Origin: Plazaster borealis
Lineage: Eukaryota; Echinodermata; Asteroidea; Forcipulatida; Labidiasteridae
NCBI GenBank assembly: GCA_021014325.1
Contig: CM037472.1
Coordinates: forward strand, 24,723,063-24,787,062
Length of the DNA stretch: 64,000 nucleotides
Direction of reading: 5' to 3'
The notes under the pieces were generated by a model, which ran no database searches, was not told the DNA's origin, and was given only the letters and a program-made list of their open reading frames with translations. Positions 11,358 to 22,118 of this stretch are shown here, in pieces. The translations under genes and the position numbers were made by a program. Each line of letters begins with the position of its first letter. Within the stretch, counting starts at the first letter, position 1.

Positions 11358-11979
11358 CAGGGTTCTGCCCAGGATTTCTGTAGTGCCGGAAAAAAAGTTT
11401 TCCTGGTACGGTCAAGTCAATTTCCTTTCGATTGTGCACGGAGTGGTTACACACGTGCGCCCTGCAGCTGTGCCTTGAATGTAGGCCTCCATAGTGCGCG
11501 CACGCCTTTACCGCCATGGGAAAACAATTTACAGCATCTATAGCATGGTGCTTACTCTGCAATTCATTTTCCATTGTATTAAACGCTATATAATAAGGTA
11601 CGTAACATGATGAAACTGGTATCATGTTATTCCAAGCGTAAAGCTATAATCAGCGTGAATGGGAAACCATTGCGAAATCAACGCGAGTTTCGTTGGATAT
11701 AATGTACATCGTACAGGCAGGCGGGGGTGGGGATGCTCGATCCTGGATCATTAAAATAGACTCAAACCAAAGAAGTGGGCTACTCGAAACTTTTGATGAA
11801 GCTTTTTACTGGTAAATAATTTTTTTTACACGATGTTCAAAATATTTTGTAGGAAATGGGCAAAAAAAGAAAGGAAAATGTGTGGTGGTCGGAAAACGAA
11901 ATAATTCTGCTCGTGGTGGTCGGGGAATCATGAGTGCCGGTCGGGTTTTCCGGCACCGACCACCGTGGGCAGAACCCTG
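11358..11979. mobile_element. MITE with CAGGGTTCTGCCCA termini, hAT-like
   Basis: The left end is CAGGGTTCTGCCCAGGA and the right end is its near-complement 'gtgggcagaaccctg'. Both flanks carry 'aataaa' (11352-11357 and 11980-11985), an apparent 6-bp target duplication. Subterminal 'gtgccggaaaaa' and 'ttttccggcac' also pair. CAGGG termini resemble hAT elements, but those normally duplicate 8 bp, so the superfamily is uncertain. There is no coding capacity, so it is non-autonomous. Confidence 0.75.
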
Positions 11980-13255
11980 AATAAAACCTAAGAATAAATG
12001 GAGAAGGCTAGAATAAGGAGGAAAATGAACATTTTCCTATAACCAAAAGGTTGAGTCTGCTGATATAAATATTTCTAAAAATACAGACAGGCAAAATACA
12101 TGGGAAGAGTTTCCCTATAATGTGGGCGTCCAGCTGGACCCATAGCCTTGACTAGCATTAGTCAAGTTGTTTATCCTAATCATAACAAATTAATCCGAAG
12201 AAAAAAAATTGAGCCAAGATTTCTTTCCGATTCAAATATCTTGTTATTTAACCCTTCTCCTCTACACTTAATTCAATAAATGGATCACATTCCACTGAAT
12301 GTTGTTCACATTGAAACTTGATTCGCAAATAAAGATGACTTGCATCAAAGATTGCTGTAGAAGTGTCCGATTATAAAGTGATCTAAAAAAACAAATCTCT
12401 ATGCCACCTGATCGTAATTGATGGAAGCCACTTGCCACAAGTAAAATTATTGATTGTTAAAATTGCCATTTTATGAAATACGTATTATGAATACAAACAG
12501 TGGAGCCGACTGTCCTCAATTTGTCCCCTCCTATTAAAAAACCAGCACCTGCTTTGTCTCTGCTATAAATGACAGAATCTGACAGTACAAAGAAACATGA
12601 CATTCACGGACTATCAAGTAAATCAAGACCATGGGTATCACTATGGATGAAAAATTACCAGGGTCTTGTAACAAGGTTGAAGGAAAAGCCAGAGGCCAAG
12701 ATCGGGAACTCCAAATGAATTGTTTTGGCAAAGACATTACTGTCAGACAGCCCACAGGTATGGCACTTGGGTGAGACGAGAAGGGAGCCAGTGGAAGAGC
12801 CGGAATTAGTCAGGAATTAGGCCACATGATGTCAGGCTTATTTTGTGATGAGAAACACACCAGAAATTGCCAATATTATTAACAGTAATGCGCTACTAGT
12901 GAGGGTGTGTAATTCTGTAATTTTGTTTGTTTAGATTTTGTAGCGTTGTATGGCAATATACAACACTAGCCTGAAATACTGCAGGTACCGGTTAAAGAGG
13001 GGCCGCAAGTCTGGTCATGCAGCAGTTCAGGCATGCAACTTGTCAGCTGATCAGCTGATTTCCTCGTCATTTAAAAACAAAAATTAAAGTGCCATCAAAA
13101 AAAAGAAAAGAAAAAAGCCCTGAACAGTGTTTTTTTTGTGCAAAAGCAAAAAAGCAAAGCTGCATGTCTGGCAATTGATTGCTACCCTGTGGGATAGTCC
13201 AAGACATCTTGAATATTTTTATTTTGATATTTAAAGAAATAGAAGGATGCAGCAA
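11980..13255. other. Unrecognised intronic sequence
   Basis: Within the LRRC57 intron. No exon, SINE or MITE is recognised; open frames at 12534-12755 (-) and 13067-13255 (-) have no motif. Confidence 0.4.
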
Positions 13256-13259
13256 TTCA

Positions 13260-13560
13260 GTGAGCTTAATCTTTATGATGAATTTTGTGATGCCCCTTAC
13301 ATTTGCCGTGTGATTGGTTTAGAGCGGCATCACATAATATGTATTATTTTTTACTAGAAAGCCGCTTGAACGCAATGAACTATACCCCTAGCTTAAACCA
13401 ATGTACTATATCCTTAGAAACCAATGTACTATACCCATAGCAATGGCAGCTTCTTTGCACTACACATCTATTTGTATTGGGTGTAATAAAACAAATATTG
13501 GCTGCTTTCACTCTATGGTTAAAACTACAACTCCCTCGGTGATCCCCTTAGCTCACTTGT
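13260..13560 (+). repeat. Interspersed repeat family G, first copy
   Basis: Shares ordered phrases with 15290-15560: 'gattggttt(a)', 'tttttactagaa(a/g)gccgc', 'gtactatacccatagcaa', 'aaaacaaatattg(g/a)ctgct' and 'atggttaaaactac'. About 270 bp are homologous. No coding capacity is seen. Confidence 0.6.
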
Positions 13561-13609
13561 AAAAATTTGTATTCTGTGGCTAACCCAAGAATGTTGTGAA
13601 GTTTTTTTA

Positions 13610-13860
13610 AATTTTGGATTGAACAAAGAAAAATTTGCGAGAGCGGGAATTGAACCTGTGACCTCCAGATTAATGTCCCCACGCTCTGCCAACTGAGCTA
13701 TCTAGCCCTAATGTTGCCCTAATCTATTTTGTCAATATCTTTGTCCGGGGGTTTGCCAGTCAGGAGCCATTCAATCTGTAACTGCCGTATAGCCAGGGAT
13801 CAAACCTAAGTTTATGATACAACCTGGGAAGCGGCAGCAGAGGGATCACCTTAAGGGGAT
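13610..13860 (-). mobile_element. tRNA-like TIR element family, minus-strand copy
   Basis: The reverse complement reads 'ttgatccctggctatacggc', 'acaaagatattgacaaaata', 'agctagatagctcagttggc' and a B-box-like 'aggttcaattcccg', in the same order as the copy at 7886. The terminal inverted motif is not present at either side. Confidence 0.65.
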
Positions 13861-14137
13861 GCTACTTTTTGCAAGTTTTTGTTTAGGTACATTGTACATG
13901 AACAAATCAACTCTCACTCTTGAAATCCTCTTAGTGTTAGAAATGCCTTTTTCACAGGTACAATATAACTAGCCTACACAAATTACTTTTATTTTGTAGT
14001 TTCTACAATGTGTACGATTATTACATTTATACTATTATTTTTCAATATTGGTTGGGGAAGAGGAGTTGTCATGAGATCACAGGGGTTCCTCAAGAATCCC
14101 CTACATTTTCATACAATCACATTTTTGGGCGCTTTAA

Positions 14138-14526
14138 AGGGATTGTATACGTTTGGTAATTGGAACCCACTGTTTGCTTCAATCCTATATAGTTGTAGAT
14201 ATATACCATAAAACTAACCTGTGAAAATTTCATTTTAAAAGGTGGTAGCGTTTTTGAGATATTGCCGAAAATCTGGAGCGGTTATGTCCACTCAGGAAGA
14301 ATAATCTGCAATTGGAATACACAATCTGAGAAACGTTACTGTCGGTAAAGCTTCTCAGATTCAATTTTTGGGGGATGAAAAGTGATATCTTTTTCCATAA
14401 CCGCAGCACTTCAAAGTGAAAAGTTTCTCAAAATGCATTATACTATCCAAAGCTGATGTACTTCTTACCAAGTAAGTTTTTATTGCCATTAATTATCAGA
14501 GTCATTACCAAACGTATACGGACGCT
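14138..14526. mobile_element. TTAA-flanked MITE, family A (complete)
   Basis: Flanked by TTAA at 14134-14137 and 14527-14530. The ends 'agggattgtatacgtttggt' and 'accaaacgtatacggacgct' are near inverse complements. The interior matches 3744-4135 along its whole length, including the 'ctgagaaacgtta' hairpin and 'aagtgatatctttttc'. It is 389 bp without coding capacity. Confidence 0.85.
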
Positions 14527-14999
14527 TTAATGGGCTTTTTTCCCATGGACAGTTTCTGTGACTGATCAGCTTCAGCATGGGCCAATGTGACTGGAGGGCT
14601 GTATACTCCAACCCAATCAAATACAAGTCAAATTGTAAAATGTGGATTCCATTTCCACCCGAACCTGTTTTGATGACCTTCACAATGCAGTGAAGATATT
14701 TTGTTTTTCGAGACATTTTATCGTTGAGAGGATACTTCGATAGAGGAACAGACAATATTTTTGCAATGGCCCTCAAGATATGTGAATAATGTGTTTGCAT
14801 TTAATAGCGAAAAACAAAATCGAGGAAATGCTCTGAGCAAGCCTGAAGAAAACCTTCATGGACAACGTCAAATGGGTTGGCCAAAAACAATGTACAGTTG
14901 AATTAATTTTTTAACCTGCTTGATCATAGCGATCAAAGGTGATGGTGCGATGAAATATGGTAAGAACCCAAAAAAGGAGGAATTGTACAAAATTCCTAC

Positions 15000-15200
15000 A
15001 GGTTGAATGGCTTCTGACTGGCACCCCCGAACAAAGATATTGACAAAATAGGGAGACCGTTAACATAGGGCTAGATAGCTCAGAGTAGAGTGCCAGCACA
15101 TTATTTGGAGGTTCAACTCCTGCTCCAGTAAATATTTTTTTGTTCAACCCAAAATTTAAAAACAAATGTAGCCAGTCCATTTCCCTTGTGGTGTATTACT
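15000..15200 (+). mobile_element. tRNA-like TIR element family copy
   Basis: Contains 'gaacaaagatattgacaaaa', 'agggctagatagctcag', a B-box-like 'ggttcaactcctgctcc' and the right terminal motif 'ccatttcccttgtggtgtat' (about 15177-15196). The A-box region has lost bases, so the tRNA fold is disrupted. Confidence 0.65.
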
Positions 15201-15279
15201 GAATAAGAAAAGTTTCGCATGTGCAGTAATAGAAGCCCACAACACATTAACTGCCAGGGCAGTGTACTACATATCATAA

Positions 15280-15512
15280 TTCCCCTTACAATGATTCAGT
15301 CTTTTGATTGGTTTAAAGCGCGTCAAATGATATGTCTTATTTTTACTAGAAGGCCGCGCGAACGCGACGCGCTATACTTGCAGCAAACAAATTACTATAA
15401 CCTGTAGCAACCGATGTACAATCCCATAGCAACCAATGTGCTATACCCATAGCAACAGCAGCTTCTTGGTACCTGGAGGTCTAGGCGCAGTATATGTATG
15501 GGCTGTTATAAA
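15280..15512 (+). repeat. Interspersed repeat family G, second copy
   Basis: Homologous to 13260-13560 and running into the foldback that follows. It carries a G+C-richer patch 'ggccgcgcgaacgcgacgcg'. It has a repeated 'atagcaaccaatgt' phrase. Confidence 0.6.
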
Positions 15513-15649
15513 ACAAATATTGACTGCTTTTACTCATGCTATGGTTAAAACTACGACTCGGTGATCCCCAGAGCGATCTATTTTCCCGAGGCAAGGATCA
15601 CCTCGGTAGTCGTAGTTTTAACCATAGCACTCGAAGCAGTCAATATTTG
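15513..15649. repeat. Foldback palindrome, about 137 bp
   Basis: The left arm 'caaatattgactgctt' plus 'gctatggttaaaactacgac' is mirrored on the right by 'gtcgtagttttaaccatagc' plus 'gaagcagtcaatatttg'. The arms are nearly identical, so this could form a long hairpin. The left arm is also the 3' end of repeat family G, so the palindrome appears to be that repeat's end joined head-to-head. Confidence 0.8.
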
Positions 15650-15734
15650 CATAATATATACCATCTTAACAGGATTCTTCTGTCCAATTTTGGTCATTGG
15701 GACATTAAAGTTGTCTTCACAGGCGTTTTGTTTC

Positions 15735-15870
15735 GCAGGCCTGATACTTCATGGAGGCAACGGAGATGTTGCCCCCTGGTCATTGCCTTGGTGCCCCTTG
15801 AAATATGCCAATAGAAATTTACAATTTCCTTATAGACAGGCCTGTGAAATCTCCACTTTAAAGCGGATAT
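15735..15870 (-). repeat. Interspersed repeat family F (reverse copy)
   Basis: Contains 'tggaggcaacggagatgttg', 'ggtcattgccttggtgcccc' and 'aggcctgtgaaatctcc'. The reverse complement matches copies at 21035, 23090 and 62930 ('ggcaccaaggcaatgacc'). Confidence 0.55.
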
Positions 15871-15924
15871 CCGCTTTTTTCTTTTTTTGTCGATTTTTTC
15901 TTTCCGCTTTTTTTTCCCTTTTCT

Positions 15925-15958
15925 TCTTCTTTTTTTTTTTTTTTTTTTTTTTTTTTCT
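15925..15958. repeat. Poly-T tract
   Basis: A T homopolymer of about 28 bases in a longer pyrimidine-rich zone. The Phe-rich open frame across it is an artefact of the homopolymer. Confidence 0.85.
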
Positions 15959-16395
15959 TCTTCACTTTTTGGCCTTATTTATGCTTTGCAACAGTAATGT
16001 ACAACTACAATAATGTGAAATAAGCCTAGTTACTGGATCAATGGGGTGCCCCAATTCGATCAGCGTAAATGCGTGATGCGCACTCATTTGACATTCCCTG
16101 ATCATTCTTACATCATGTAGTGTTTCAGCTCTTTTTTTTAAGGGTCCACTCACAGGCCTGTATAGAGGTGCCCTGTACAAGGAGAAAAAAACCGCATTGG
16201 TGCCTTTGCCCTTTTAGAAACAAAGCATCAGGCCTGGTTTTGGGTTGCAGAGTTTGCTGTCAAGTTTTGTCGAGGATCAGCTTCATACTTTGGCAAATTT
16301 TGTAATACTCTTATCAAGTCTTTTCATTCTGTTTATGACGTGCGATTTCTCAGGATTTTTCTCTGATTTCAGGATTTTCTCAAAAATCTCATCTC

Positions 16396-16709
16396 TGCTA
16401 TAGACCCCTTGCACACGCGCCTGTCCTGGGTGTCATTTTGGGTGTCAAAATCGTGCACAAACATGCACAAAAGAGTTGACTCCCAAAATGATGGAAATGG
16501 TAGACACGCATTATTCGGAGGTGCATTCCGCGTTGTGTAAGGGTTCAATAGAAAACCCCATTGCATAACCTGAAACGCTACAGGTACGCTGAGGTCACAC
16601 GCATGTTTTTACGCACAAAGAACAGCTATCATCCAATGATCTGCCTCCTTTTGGCTTCGGGGATGGCGCTTTTTGAGAGTGTGACGTCATATGCAAGGGG
16701 TTTATAGGC
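16396..16709. repeat. Candidate TIR element with CCTATAAACCCCTTGCA-like ends
   Basis: The left end 'ctatagaccccttgcacac' and the right end 'atatgcaaggggtttatagg' are inverse complements apart from a few bases. The interior holds 'gagttgactcccaaaatgat', which resembles 'ggaattgactcccgaaatag' in the repeat at 56770. No coding capacity is seen. Confidence 0.5.
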
Positions 16710-16833
16710 CTAAAGCATGCTTGAGTAACAGGACAAATCAACTGGCTCTCTGCAGAACCATCAGTACGATGTGTACTTTCAAAAACGGCTGTTACTGGTG
16801 TAGCAGCCCAAAACTTCATAAATATCTCATTAA

Positions 16834-17131
16834 AGGCACTGTACACGTTTGGTAATTACTCAAAATATATATTAGCATAAAAACTGACTTGGTAACGAGC
16901 AACAGTTAATTTCTCACTAAAATAATAAAAGACTTCTTGCAAGAAGCCTTTTATTCCTATCTGAAAGCACACAAATTTTTACAACAAGGGTGTTTTTTCT
17001 TTCATCACTTTCTTGCAACTTCGATAACCAATTGAGCCCAAATTTTCACAGGCTTGTTATTTTATGCAAATGTTGGGATACACGAAGTGAGAACACTGGT
17101 CTTTGACAATTACCAAACGTGTTCAGTGCCT
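16834..17131. mobile_element. TTAA-flanked MITE, family B (complete)
   Basis: Flanked by TTAA at 16830-16833 and 17132-17135. The ends 'aggcactgtacacgtttggt' and 'accaaacgtgttcagtgcct' are near-perfect inverse complements. An internal palindrome around 'gacttcttgcaagaagcc' is conserved with other copies. Length 298 bp, non-coding, in the reverse orientation relative to 17823. Confidence 0.88.
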
Positions 17132-17822
17132 TTAAGTTTATTTAGTGCACCATCAAAAAGGTAGGTAATAGCAAAATACACTTCCCATGAATCCCAATGA
17201 AGTAAAAAACATCTCCTGTAGCATTTTGTAATCTTTCAATGAGAGGGGCCCTTTTTAAAAAAAAATTATATTTTTTTTTATTCATTATGGAGACGAAGTG
17301 GTTATTTCCAAGAGGGTACTAATAAGACATACTAACAGCAAGTTGACGATGTGGTTTTTCTGTTTTTGCAGGAAGCCCTCCCTCCCATTTTGACTCTCTC
17401 ATGCTTAGACAGGACTGAGTTCAAGCAGATGCTCTCATACCCTGTACTTCCCAAAGTAAAGTGCAGTTTGGAATTTTTGTATGTGATGGCACGAAAAATG
17501 GCTAATCAATTTAAGATGGAAGTTTTCTGTCTCTGCTTTTAGTAAGTGCGTATAAAGAACGTGCAAAATTGTGTTGAAAGAAAAATGAACATGAAAGTTT
17601 GATTGGTTTTCTGCAACTGATAAGTTTTTATAGGATGGTTAAATTCTCTACATGGAAATGGGAAAACAAATCTTTGGGGTCGAGCAACAAAAATGTTTTG
17701 CCATTTTATTGCTTTTCTGTTACTGGGAAAAAGTACTTTGTGAGCCTGGAAGAAGGGCATATAATCTTACGCCCTTCTTCCAGGCACAGGACGAGTTGTA
17801 CCTGAACACTCAACTTCCTTAA

Positions 17823-18182
17823 AGGCACTGAACACGTTTGGAAATTGTCAAAGACCAGTGTTCTCACTTGGTGTATCCCAACATATGCATAAAATAACAA
17901 GCCTGTGAAAATTTGGGCTCAATTGGTCATCGAAGTTGCAAGAAAATGATGAAAGAAAAAACACCCTATACATTTGTGTGCTTTCAGATAGGAATAAAAA
18001 CTTCTTGCAAGAAGTTTTTATTATTTTAGTGAGAAATTACCTCTTTCTCAAAAACTACGTTACTTCAGAGGGAGTCGTTTCCTACAATGTCTTATACTAT
18101 CAACAGCTCTCCATTGCTTGTTACCAAGTAAGTTTTTATGCTAATATTTGTTGTAAGTCATTACCAAACGTGTACGATACCT
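17823..18182. mobile_element. TTAA-flanked MITE, family B (complete)
   Basis: Flanked by TTAA at 17819-17822 and 18183-18186. The ends are 'aggcactgaacacgtttgg' and 'ccaaacgtgtacgatacct'. It is longer than the copy at 16834 because it keeps 'acgttacttcagagggagtc' and the following stretch. Non-coding. Confidence 0.87.
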
Positions 18183-18275
18183 TTAAGAAACACTGCAGCT
18201 GTTGATAGTGTTTAACATTTCTAGAAAACGATTCCCTTCTAAGGAATGTGGTTTTGGAGAAAAGGATTCAAAAAC

Positions 18276-18486
18276 ATTTCAATCTGAGAAACGTTTCATG
18301 CATAAAACGTTTCTCAGATTGTGTATTCCAATGCAGATTATTTTTCCTGCCTGGACATAACCGCTCCAGATTTTCGGCGATATCTCAAAAATGCTACTAC
18401 CTTTTGAAATGAAATTTTCACAGGTTAGTTGTATTGTATATATAAAACAATCAAACGGCTCCAAAAACCAAAGGTATACTTTGCCT
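18276..18486. mobile_element. Truncated MITE related to family A, reverse orientation
   Basis: Begins at the 'caatctgagaaacgttt' hairpin (18279-18319) and runs through 'ggacataaccgctccagatt' and 'gaaattttcacaggttagtt', which is the reverse complement of family A. It ends at TTAA (18487-18490) after 'ggtatactttgcct'. The other terminus is missing. Confidence 0.7.
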
Positions 18487-18619
18487 TTAAAGATGGACAT
18501 GAACAAGATAAAAAATATGCTGCATGTTTAAATTCATGTTTGCTGGAGTGTAATAAAGACCTAAGTTTTCAGACATGTTTTTAAAAAGACAATAATTTGA
18601 CATGAATCTGTTGCATTGC

Positions 18620-19095
18620 AGCGGCCGTTTCGCGAAATGAGTGTGTCGTCATCACTTCATTTACATATCATGAATAAAACATTTCACCGGTTTTTATGAC
18701 GTACAGCCGTGGATGAGATCTGGACCCTGCGCCCGTCCGTATATACATTAGTACGTCGTATACAGCGTATGTATGACGTGAGGTGTATACGACGTACACA
18801 CGCATACGGTCCGTGGACTGAGACGCGAGAGATAAATAAACCAGTTGGAGAAATACACGTCGAAAACTTGCAGAATAGGATGGAAGATCTTTCTGATAAT
18901 GATTCTTGGGAGGAACACAGCATTGTGGGGGAACTGCTGTCGGCCCCCAGCTCGTCTGGCATTTTTCCTCAATAGAAGTATCTTTGGCGATAAAAAAACA
19001 GCAGATAGCATACGCTATACGTACAGGTCAAAGTGCAATGTTCAGGTCGTCTCTACGGACTCTACGGGTATACGTCATACAATCAGCTTTTTCAC
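18620..19095. other. CpG-rich block with inverted TACGTCGTATAC words
   Basis: Unusually rich in CpG compared with its AT-rich surroundings. It holds many TACGTC, GTATAC and ACGTAC words. 'gtacgtcgtatac' (18751-18763) and 'gtatacgacgtac' (18785-18797) are perfect 13-bp inverse complements with a 21-bp loop. Overlapping open frames on both strands show no known domain. It could be the promoter or end region of an unrecognised transposon; this is not established. Confidence 0.5.
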
Positions 19096-19099
19096 ACAG

Positions 19100-20160
19100 C
19101 GCCGCCAGCGGTCAATATGCTGAAACTTCTGTGAAAAACCGCGGAAATTCGTCATGTAAGAGTTGTTTTTATTTTCGAATTTGTTATCAATCCAAACTTC
19201 CAATATTATTTTTTTTTGCTAAAAATGGTTCATACATACAATGTTAAGAAGGCTAAATGATTCTTGTTGCTTAGAATACACCGTTCATATCCATCTTTAA
19301 CGAGAACTTCTCTTATACACATGCCATCCTCTCCTTTTGATGAGAGCTGTGATAATTTTGCAATTTTTTCTAGACTCTGTGTACCTAAAAAAAAGTGTAT
19401 TTTGAAAAGGATAACTTGGTTATGAACTTATTTATTGCAATACGTACTTGTACCTCAAAGATACAGCCATGAAAAATAATAAAGTTTTGCCTTCAGTGTG
19501 CAATAACATGAAACATTTTGTGCTAGCTGTGGTTACAAAGTACATAAACAACTCTTTGCCCAGGTGCCTTGTGAGATATTCCATAGCAGTGCTGGGATCT
19601 ATTTACCAAGGAAATAGTTCTAACCGTTTTGAGAACTAAGTTTAGTCGTGGAAATGTTTGCGTGAAGAATCCTAGCGATGCACTGTGTTTGTTTGAGGTA
19701 TAGAGATTGCGTTGCCATTGCAAACAGGTAACACTTCCCTAAACACGGGCATCACCAAACTCTCTCCATATGCCTCTCATGTTGCCATTCCGGGAGGAGA
19801 TTTCTCCAGAGGGACTCATCGACGTGACATCCCCGAGTATTGTAGGCTGCAATTTGACAGATTTGAAAACAAGGTCAAGGCTTGCTGAGGAAATCAAATT
19901 ACATCTTGTACTTTAGCTCACCTTGAGGTTTGATGTAATTCCGCACGCTCATGGGATAATTTACCGTTTTTTTGTTTTGGAGGTTTGTGTATTTTGGAGC
20001 TGAGGAGGGTGTTGATGGATTATGGATTGGATTTTTAGTGGCAATCAATTTTTAGGTTTGTTGTGGTAATCCAAAGATCGCAAGATTTTCAAGATTCTAA
20101 AGTCAAGAGTTGACACACTCCCTACCCTTGGATACGTTTCAAATTGCAGTTCTTCTGTTC
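19100..20160. other. Unrecognised intronic sequence
   Basis: Within the LRRC57 intron. Short open frames such as 19448-19639 (+) carry no motif, and no repeat family is recognised. Confidence 0.35.
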
Positions 20161-20164
20161 ATCT

Positions 20165-20400
20165 TTCCTAGCCGCCCCGCCCCCCCCCCTCTTGCCACCC
20201 CAAATCAAATGAGATTGTTAAAAAAAATGCACAAATGATTGGTTCCATATTTCCAAACAAAAGCCCCCCCCCCAAAAAAAAAAATAAATAAATAAATAAA
20301 TAAAAATAGTACAAATAAATAAATAAATAAATATATTTAAAAAAATACTAAACTATTTCTTGCCCCCCCCCAATGAAAATGTCTGGTTACGCCACTGCTG
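20165..20400. repeat. Poly-C / AAAT interspersed repeat
   Basis: Contains 'aaatcaaatgagattgtt', 'aaaaatgcacaaatgattgg', C tracts, an AAAT-rich tract and an end 'ggttacgccactgctgaaa'. The copy at 57115-57330 has the same order, ending 'agtgtgccactgctaaagg'. The C and AAAT tracts vary between copies. Confidence 0.6.
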
Positions 20401-21034
20401 AAAAAGGAAAATAATTAAATTGTGCATTATTGTAGATTCCGAATTCCAGCTTACTTCTGAAGATGATCAGAGAATACTAATCAGATTATTGGATTGCTAC
20501 ACCACTAGCTCAGTTTATATCCACCACAACTCTCAAGCGATTTTTACATGATCTTGCTACTGCTATTGCAAGGACCCCCCCTTATATAGATTGTATTCCC
20601 CCTTATGAAAGTTGCAAATTGACAAGAAAAAGAAGTAGAGGAGTGCGCCCTCTACATGTTACATGAAGAGCGGATACTTACTTTCTGTTCAGAAGGCATG
20701 CTGCGCTTGTCCTATTTTTCCAATGAGGCACATTACATGTTTATTATAAAGTCACAGGAAATCATGAATCTCGCAGTTTCTTTCAACAATTACTCAAGCG
20801 CCTCCTTTTCCTTCCAGTTTCTGCTTATGGGAGCCTTGTTATTTGTAGACGGAATTGTTTGACAGATGATTACAGACCTTCGAGTTCTCTAGAGACCCAG
20901 ATTGATTGACTCTTTTTTTCCCCCAGTGTATTTATATTCTCAGTTAAAAGACACTGCTACACAATGCTACGTATCCTTGTCTGGATTATTTTGGGGGGGT
21001 TTTGTACGAGTACTTGTGCGGGCTTGATACTTCA

Positions 21035-21190
21035 TTCTTGAAAGGGCAAGGCAGTTTCTGCTTGGTAAAGGGCACTTCAATGGGGAAAGTATACAGTTTC
21101 TAGTGGAACATTTCGAGGGGCACCAAGGCAATGACCTGGGGCATGGAGGGGATTGCCTCCGTCACATCCGTGAAGTATCAGGTCAGCTGG
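21035..21190 (+). repeat. Interspersed repeat family F
   Basis: Contains 'aaagggcaaggcagtttctg', 'aagggcacttcaatgggga', 'ggggcaccaaggcaatgacc' and 'ggattgcctccgtcaca'. Related copies lie at 23090 and 62930 (+) and 15735 (-). Confidence 0.6.
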
Positions 21191-21247
21191 TTGTGTCACA
21201 TCAAACTGTTGAGACGTTGAGATGATAGTAATTCATCTTATTTATCT

Positions 21248-21481
21248 GGTGAGGTTTACGGTGACACCATGTGTATAATCTCTTTTGAGTAGTGGTGGTT
21301 CTAAGAAGAACTGGTGGTTTGACAACTCAACGTTTTGATCAGTATGATCTGATCGTCTACGGGAGGATGCGATCAGAGTATACTGATCGAAACGTTGAGT
21401 TGTCAAACCATCGGTTCTTCTCAGAACCACCACTACTACTCAAAAGAGATTTATACACATGGTGTCACTGTAAACCTCACC
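21248..21481. repeat. Long foldback element, about 234 bp
   Basis: The left arm runs from 'ggtgaggtttacggtgacac' through 'ggtttgacaactcaacgttt'. The right arm is its inverse complement, ending 'gtgtcactgtaaacctcacc'. Arms of more than 100 bp differ at only a handful of positions, around a short centre 'tacgggaggatg'. Half of this element recurs at 50930-51000. Confidence 0.87.
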
Positions 21482-21789
21482 TGATTGCACTGCCATCATG
21501 CAAAAGTTTCAAATCCTACTTAGTATTTATATGTTGATATATAGAGGGGGTGATTATCTAATATCTTGACTGTATTTTTAATCCCAAAGCTAACTTGGTG
21601 TGAAGGTGATTTTGGTACGAGTCCTCCTGAGAAATGGTTTTGCTCAAAAAGATGTCATCTTTGGTTCAAATGCTGTCTCATTTCTATACAACCCATATGT
21701 AACTCTTTTGTATCATACGCTACATTTTTTTTTTAAACTAAAAAAATGCAGGAACCTTTTTGAACGAAATGTTCATATAGGTGGTTTTA

Positions 21790-21975
21790 TTTTTGGGGTG
21801 AGCAAAGAAAAGTTGACTACTGCGGGATTTCAACTTGCGACCGGCTACCAACTGAGATATCTAGCCCTATGTTGACAGTCTCCCTATTTTATCCATATCA
21901 CCAGTTAGAAGTCACACAACCGTATACTGCGGTATAGTCGGATATCACGCCCAGGTTACCATACAACCTGGGAAG
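21790..21975 (-). mobile_element. tRNA-like TIR element family, head-to-head partner (reverse)
   Basis: The reverse complement gives 'agggctagatatctcagttg', a degraded B box and flanking 'atagggagactgtcaacat' as in the other copies. It meets the following + strand copy at 'acaacctgggaagcggc', so the two lie head to head. Confidence 0.55.
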
Positions 21976-22118
21976 CGGCTATAGTTAGCTCAGTTAGTAG
22001 AGTACTGGCACGTTGATCCGGAGGTCACAGGTTCCAACCCCGCTTTAGTCAGTATTTCTTTGTTTACCCCAAAATTTGTTTATAATTACCCAGTCAGTTT
22101 TCCTTTTGCTTGATTACC
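21976..22118 (+). mobile_element. tRNA-like TIR element family copy
   Basis: Contains 'agctcagttagtagagtact', 'ggaggtcacaggttccaacc' (diverged B box), 'caaaatttgtttataattac' and the right terminal-like 'ccagtcagttttccttttgc'. Diverged from the other copies. Confidence 0.6.

Noticed and set aside
15561..16013. 150-residue open frame ending in poly-Phe
   Set aside because: It spans a foldback, two repeats and a poly-T tract; no motif.
17362..17542. Exon-like stretch after 'tgtttttgcag'
   Set aside because: The acceptor looks good, but the translation has no LRR pattern or known motif and it does not fit between LRRC57 exons, which already join in phase.
18709..18975. 88-residue plus-strand open frame in the CpG-rich block
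   Set aside because: No known domain, overlapping open frames on the other strand, and palindromic DNA explain it as well as coding does. Kept only as a DNA-level observation.
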